64,000 nucleotides of DNA from Paramecium pentaurelia. Taxonomy: Eukaryota > Ciliophora > Oligohymenophorea > Peniculida > Parameciidae. This document shows positions 62,215 through 64,000 of this stretch, one piece after another; within the stretch, counting starts at the first letter, position 1, and every line of letters begins with the position of its first letter. The position numbers and the translations under genes were made by a program. Location of the stretch: positions 164,465 through 228,464 of the forward strand of contig CAJJDO010000113.1 in the NCBI GenBank assembly GCA_905183005.1, in the 5' to 3' direction. The notes under the pieces are model-generated. The model was not told the DNA's origin and searched no databases. It saw only the letters and a program-made list of their open reading frames with translations.

Positions 62215-64000
62215 ATGTTAAAGCAATTGCTAGTGGCATGGCTGCTAGTCAGCGTGTCTTTACAGTTCAAGACGTCTTCAAGGACGTAGATAACACCTTT
62301 GGAATCAATTTTATCTATTGATCCTTCTGGATGGACTTGTGAAAGTCCAAGCTATAAAGAATAGTTGGGAGCATAGCATGATATTGATTAATGGATAGAC
62401 ATCGTCAAACACAAAGATGGATTTGATGGAGATTTGTAGGTTTTGGCTATGGTCAAAGCTTTAGTTGATAGAGTTTTACTAACTGTCTAACATATTTAAG
62501 GAGGATCGTTTATTCAAGTCAAATAGTTGCATCATTAGATCTCAAAGCATTTCAAATCACTCTCTCAAATCGAATCTACATCATCCTGGTATGATATTAA
62601 CGATATTTTGGGATATTTGGAAGTACTTAATAAAGCAAAAAGTATCATTTATATATCTATTTGTTAGGTGAGGAAGACAAATTATAATTGGCTCAAACAA
62701 TAGCTACCAAGATTTCAGAGTTGATTCAACAAATAACAGAAATCTAATTATAACTAAATACTATACCTATTGAAATTGATTAACTCTATGATCTTGCCAC
62801 TAGAGTCAATGAAAAAACTTCTTAATGCAAAGATTATTGGGCACCCTAATTAGAAGCTGATGCTAAAGCTGAAGAAGAAGAAAGAAGAAAAGAATAAGAA
62901 CAAGAAGAAGCTAGATTAAGAGCAGAAGAAGAAGCCAAAGCAGCAGCTGAAGCAGCAGCAGAAGAAGAAAGAAGAAAAGAAGAAGAAGCTAGAGAATTGG
63001 AAGAATTAAAGAATAGAGTTGATATCACTCCAGAAGAAGCTGAATTACTAGAATAAGAGGCTGAAAAAGAGTTGGAATTAGCTGAAGAATTAGAAAACGA
63101 AGCAGAATAAGAGTTAGATGCTGCTAGATAGGCAGAATAGGAAGCTGAAACAGAAGCTGAAAGGGATGCAAGAGAAGCTTAAGAAGCAGCTGAAAAGGCA
63201 GCAGCATCATAATAAGCTTTGGAAGATGCCTAAAATAGAGAAGAAGAAGCTTGTTTAGATGCTGAGGAAGCATAAAGAAGATTAAAAGAAGCTTAAGAGG
63301 CAGCTGAAGAAGCAAGAAAAAAGGCAGAGGAAGCTGAGAGATTAGCTGAAGAAGCTAAAAAGGCTAAAGAATGTGAACCAGTGCCTGAACCAGAATCCGA
63401 AGCAGAAGAAGAAGAGGAAGAAGAGGAATTTGAATGGGAATCAGAAGAGGAAGATGGTTGTGGAGATGATGTTTTAGAAGATTTGATTGATACATTGATT
63501 GATGCAGCTACAGGACCAAGCGCATATTAACCAAGTTGTGGATATCCAGGATGTTAAGAATAACCAATCATTATTATTGTTGAAGATGATGAGGATGAAC
63601 CAAAACCATAACCATAACCAGAGCCAGAACCATAACCTGTACCTGAACCAGAACCAGAACCAGAAGAGGAAGAAGTTGTAGTTGAAGAATAACCAGAAGA
63701 GGAAGTTGTTGTTGAACCAACACCAGATGATGAAAAAGTTGAAGAATAAGAAGAAACTGTAGAAGAAATTGTTGAAGAAATTGTTGAAGAGATAGTAGAA
63801 GAGATAGTTGAAGAGATTTTTGAGGAGTTTGTTGAAGAAGATGATGATTTTGGTAGATTAGAATTCCCAGATGAACCAGAATTAGAATAACTTGTATATA
63901 CTTTAGATGAGAAAACTGATAGTGTTGTTACATAAGAAACATCTCCTTGGGAAAAGGAAATTGAAGATGGACCTGATAGCAGAATCAAGAAATCAGTTGA
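62215..64000 (+). CDS. secreted acidic coiled-coil protein (partial, runs off the window)
   Basis: The start at 62215 gives a strong signal peptide (KQLLVAWLLVSVSLQF). One 26-nt intron (62642-62667) follows LEVLNKAK. The mature N-terminus (about 150 residues) is helical with two or three Cys (WTCESPSYKEQLG, DRVLLTVQHIQGGSFIQVKQ, EKTSQCKDYWAPQL). From residue about 210 a long Glu/Ala/Arg-rich coiled coil (EEARLRAEEEAKAAAEAAAE) runs for about 170 residues. Acidic blocks follow, then EPEPEPQPVPEPEPEP and a tandem EEIVEEIVEEIVEE run. Codons here use more C and G than in neighbouring genes, suggesting strong expression. The overall form recalls trichocyst-matrix or other secreted structural proteins of ciliates, but no processing motif proves it. 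Confidence 0.6.

Noticed and set aside
63554..63988. Minus-strand Ser/Thr-rich frame
   Set aside because: It is the complement of the Glu/Pro-rich plus-strand secreted protein; Ser runs arise from antisense GAA/GAG codons.
1..64000. tRNA genes, rRNA, transposases, telomeric C4A2/C3A4 repeats
   Set aside because: I looked for B-box-like GGTTCGAATCC sequences, telomere repeats and transposase motifs on both strands and saw none. A covariance-model tRNA scan would be needed to be certain.

Overview
The window looks like macronuclear DNA of a ciliate, most probably Paramecium. TAA and TAG are read as glutamine inside essentially every gene and TGA is the only stop. Protein-coding genes are cut by very short introns (19-36 nt, GTA...TAG/AAG). 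The DNA is very AT-rich, genes are packed on both strands, and gaps between genes are often under 100 bp. Gene models below were built by hand by conceptual translation with this code. Each intron was placed so that the frame and a recognisable family stay continuous, and for most multi-exon genes I checked that the summed exon length divides by three.

Layout. 1-8 kb: a damaged Sec14/CRAL-TRIO gene, a CK1-like pseudokinase, a PH-domain kinase with a degenerate DFG, and a NEK-like kinase. 8-15 kb: a DP (E2F partner) transcription factor and a very large TmcB-like PAS membrane protein. 15-29 kb: a secreted SIMPL-domain protein, a NET-domain protein, an NCLX-type Na/Ca exchanger, a USP7-like deubiquitinase, a DENN-domain protein, an ATP-dependent DNA ligase with a WGR domain, a seven-helix membrane protein and a small helical protein. 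29-43 kb: a 1656-residue unrecognised protein, two unknown genes sharing a 23-bp divergent promoter, an alveolin/epiplasmin-like cytoskeletal protein, a basic protein, ribosomal protein eS28, a decayed stretch, a membrane protein and the Hsp90 co-chaperone TTC4. 43-54 kb: a PEGR-repeat protein, a coiled-coil protein, a type I DnaJ, a TauE/SafE permease, a small mitochondrial-looking protein and proline dehydrogenase. 55-64 kb: a 1240-residue unknown, a histidine-kinase-like membrane protein and the start of an acidic secreted coiled-coil protein that runs off the window.

There is no operon logic. Neighbours are mostly unrelated, as expected for a ciliate chromosome. Functional themes are signalling (three kinases, a degenerate histidine kinase, a PAS membrane protein, a seven-helix protein), proteostasis (USP7, TTC4, DnaJ), mitochondrial metabolism and ion handling (PRODH, NCLX, small membrane proteins) and cell cortex or secretion (alveolin-like, acidic coiled-coil). 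I saw no tRNA, rRNA, CRISPR array, transposase or telomere repeat. Several intergenic stretches hold coding-looking fragments broken by in-frame TGA or frameshifts. These are best explained as decayed gene copies, though undetected splicing remains possible.
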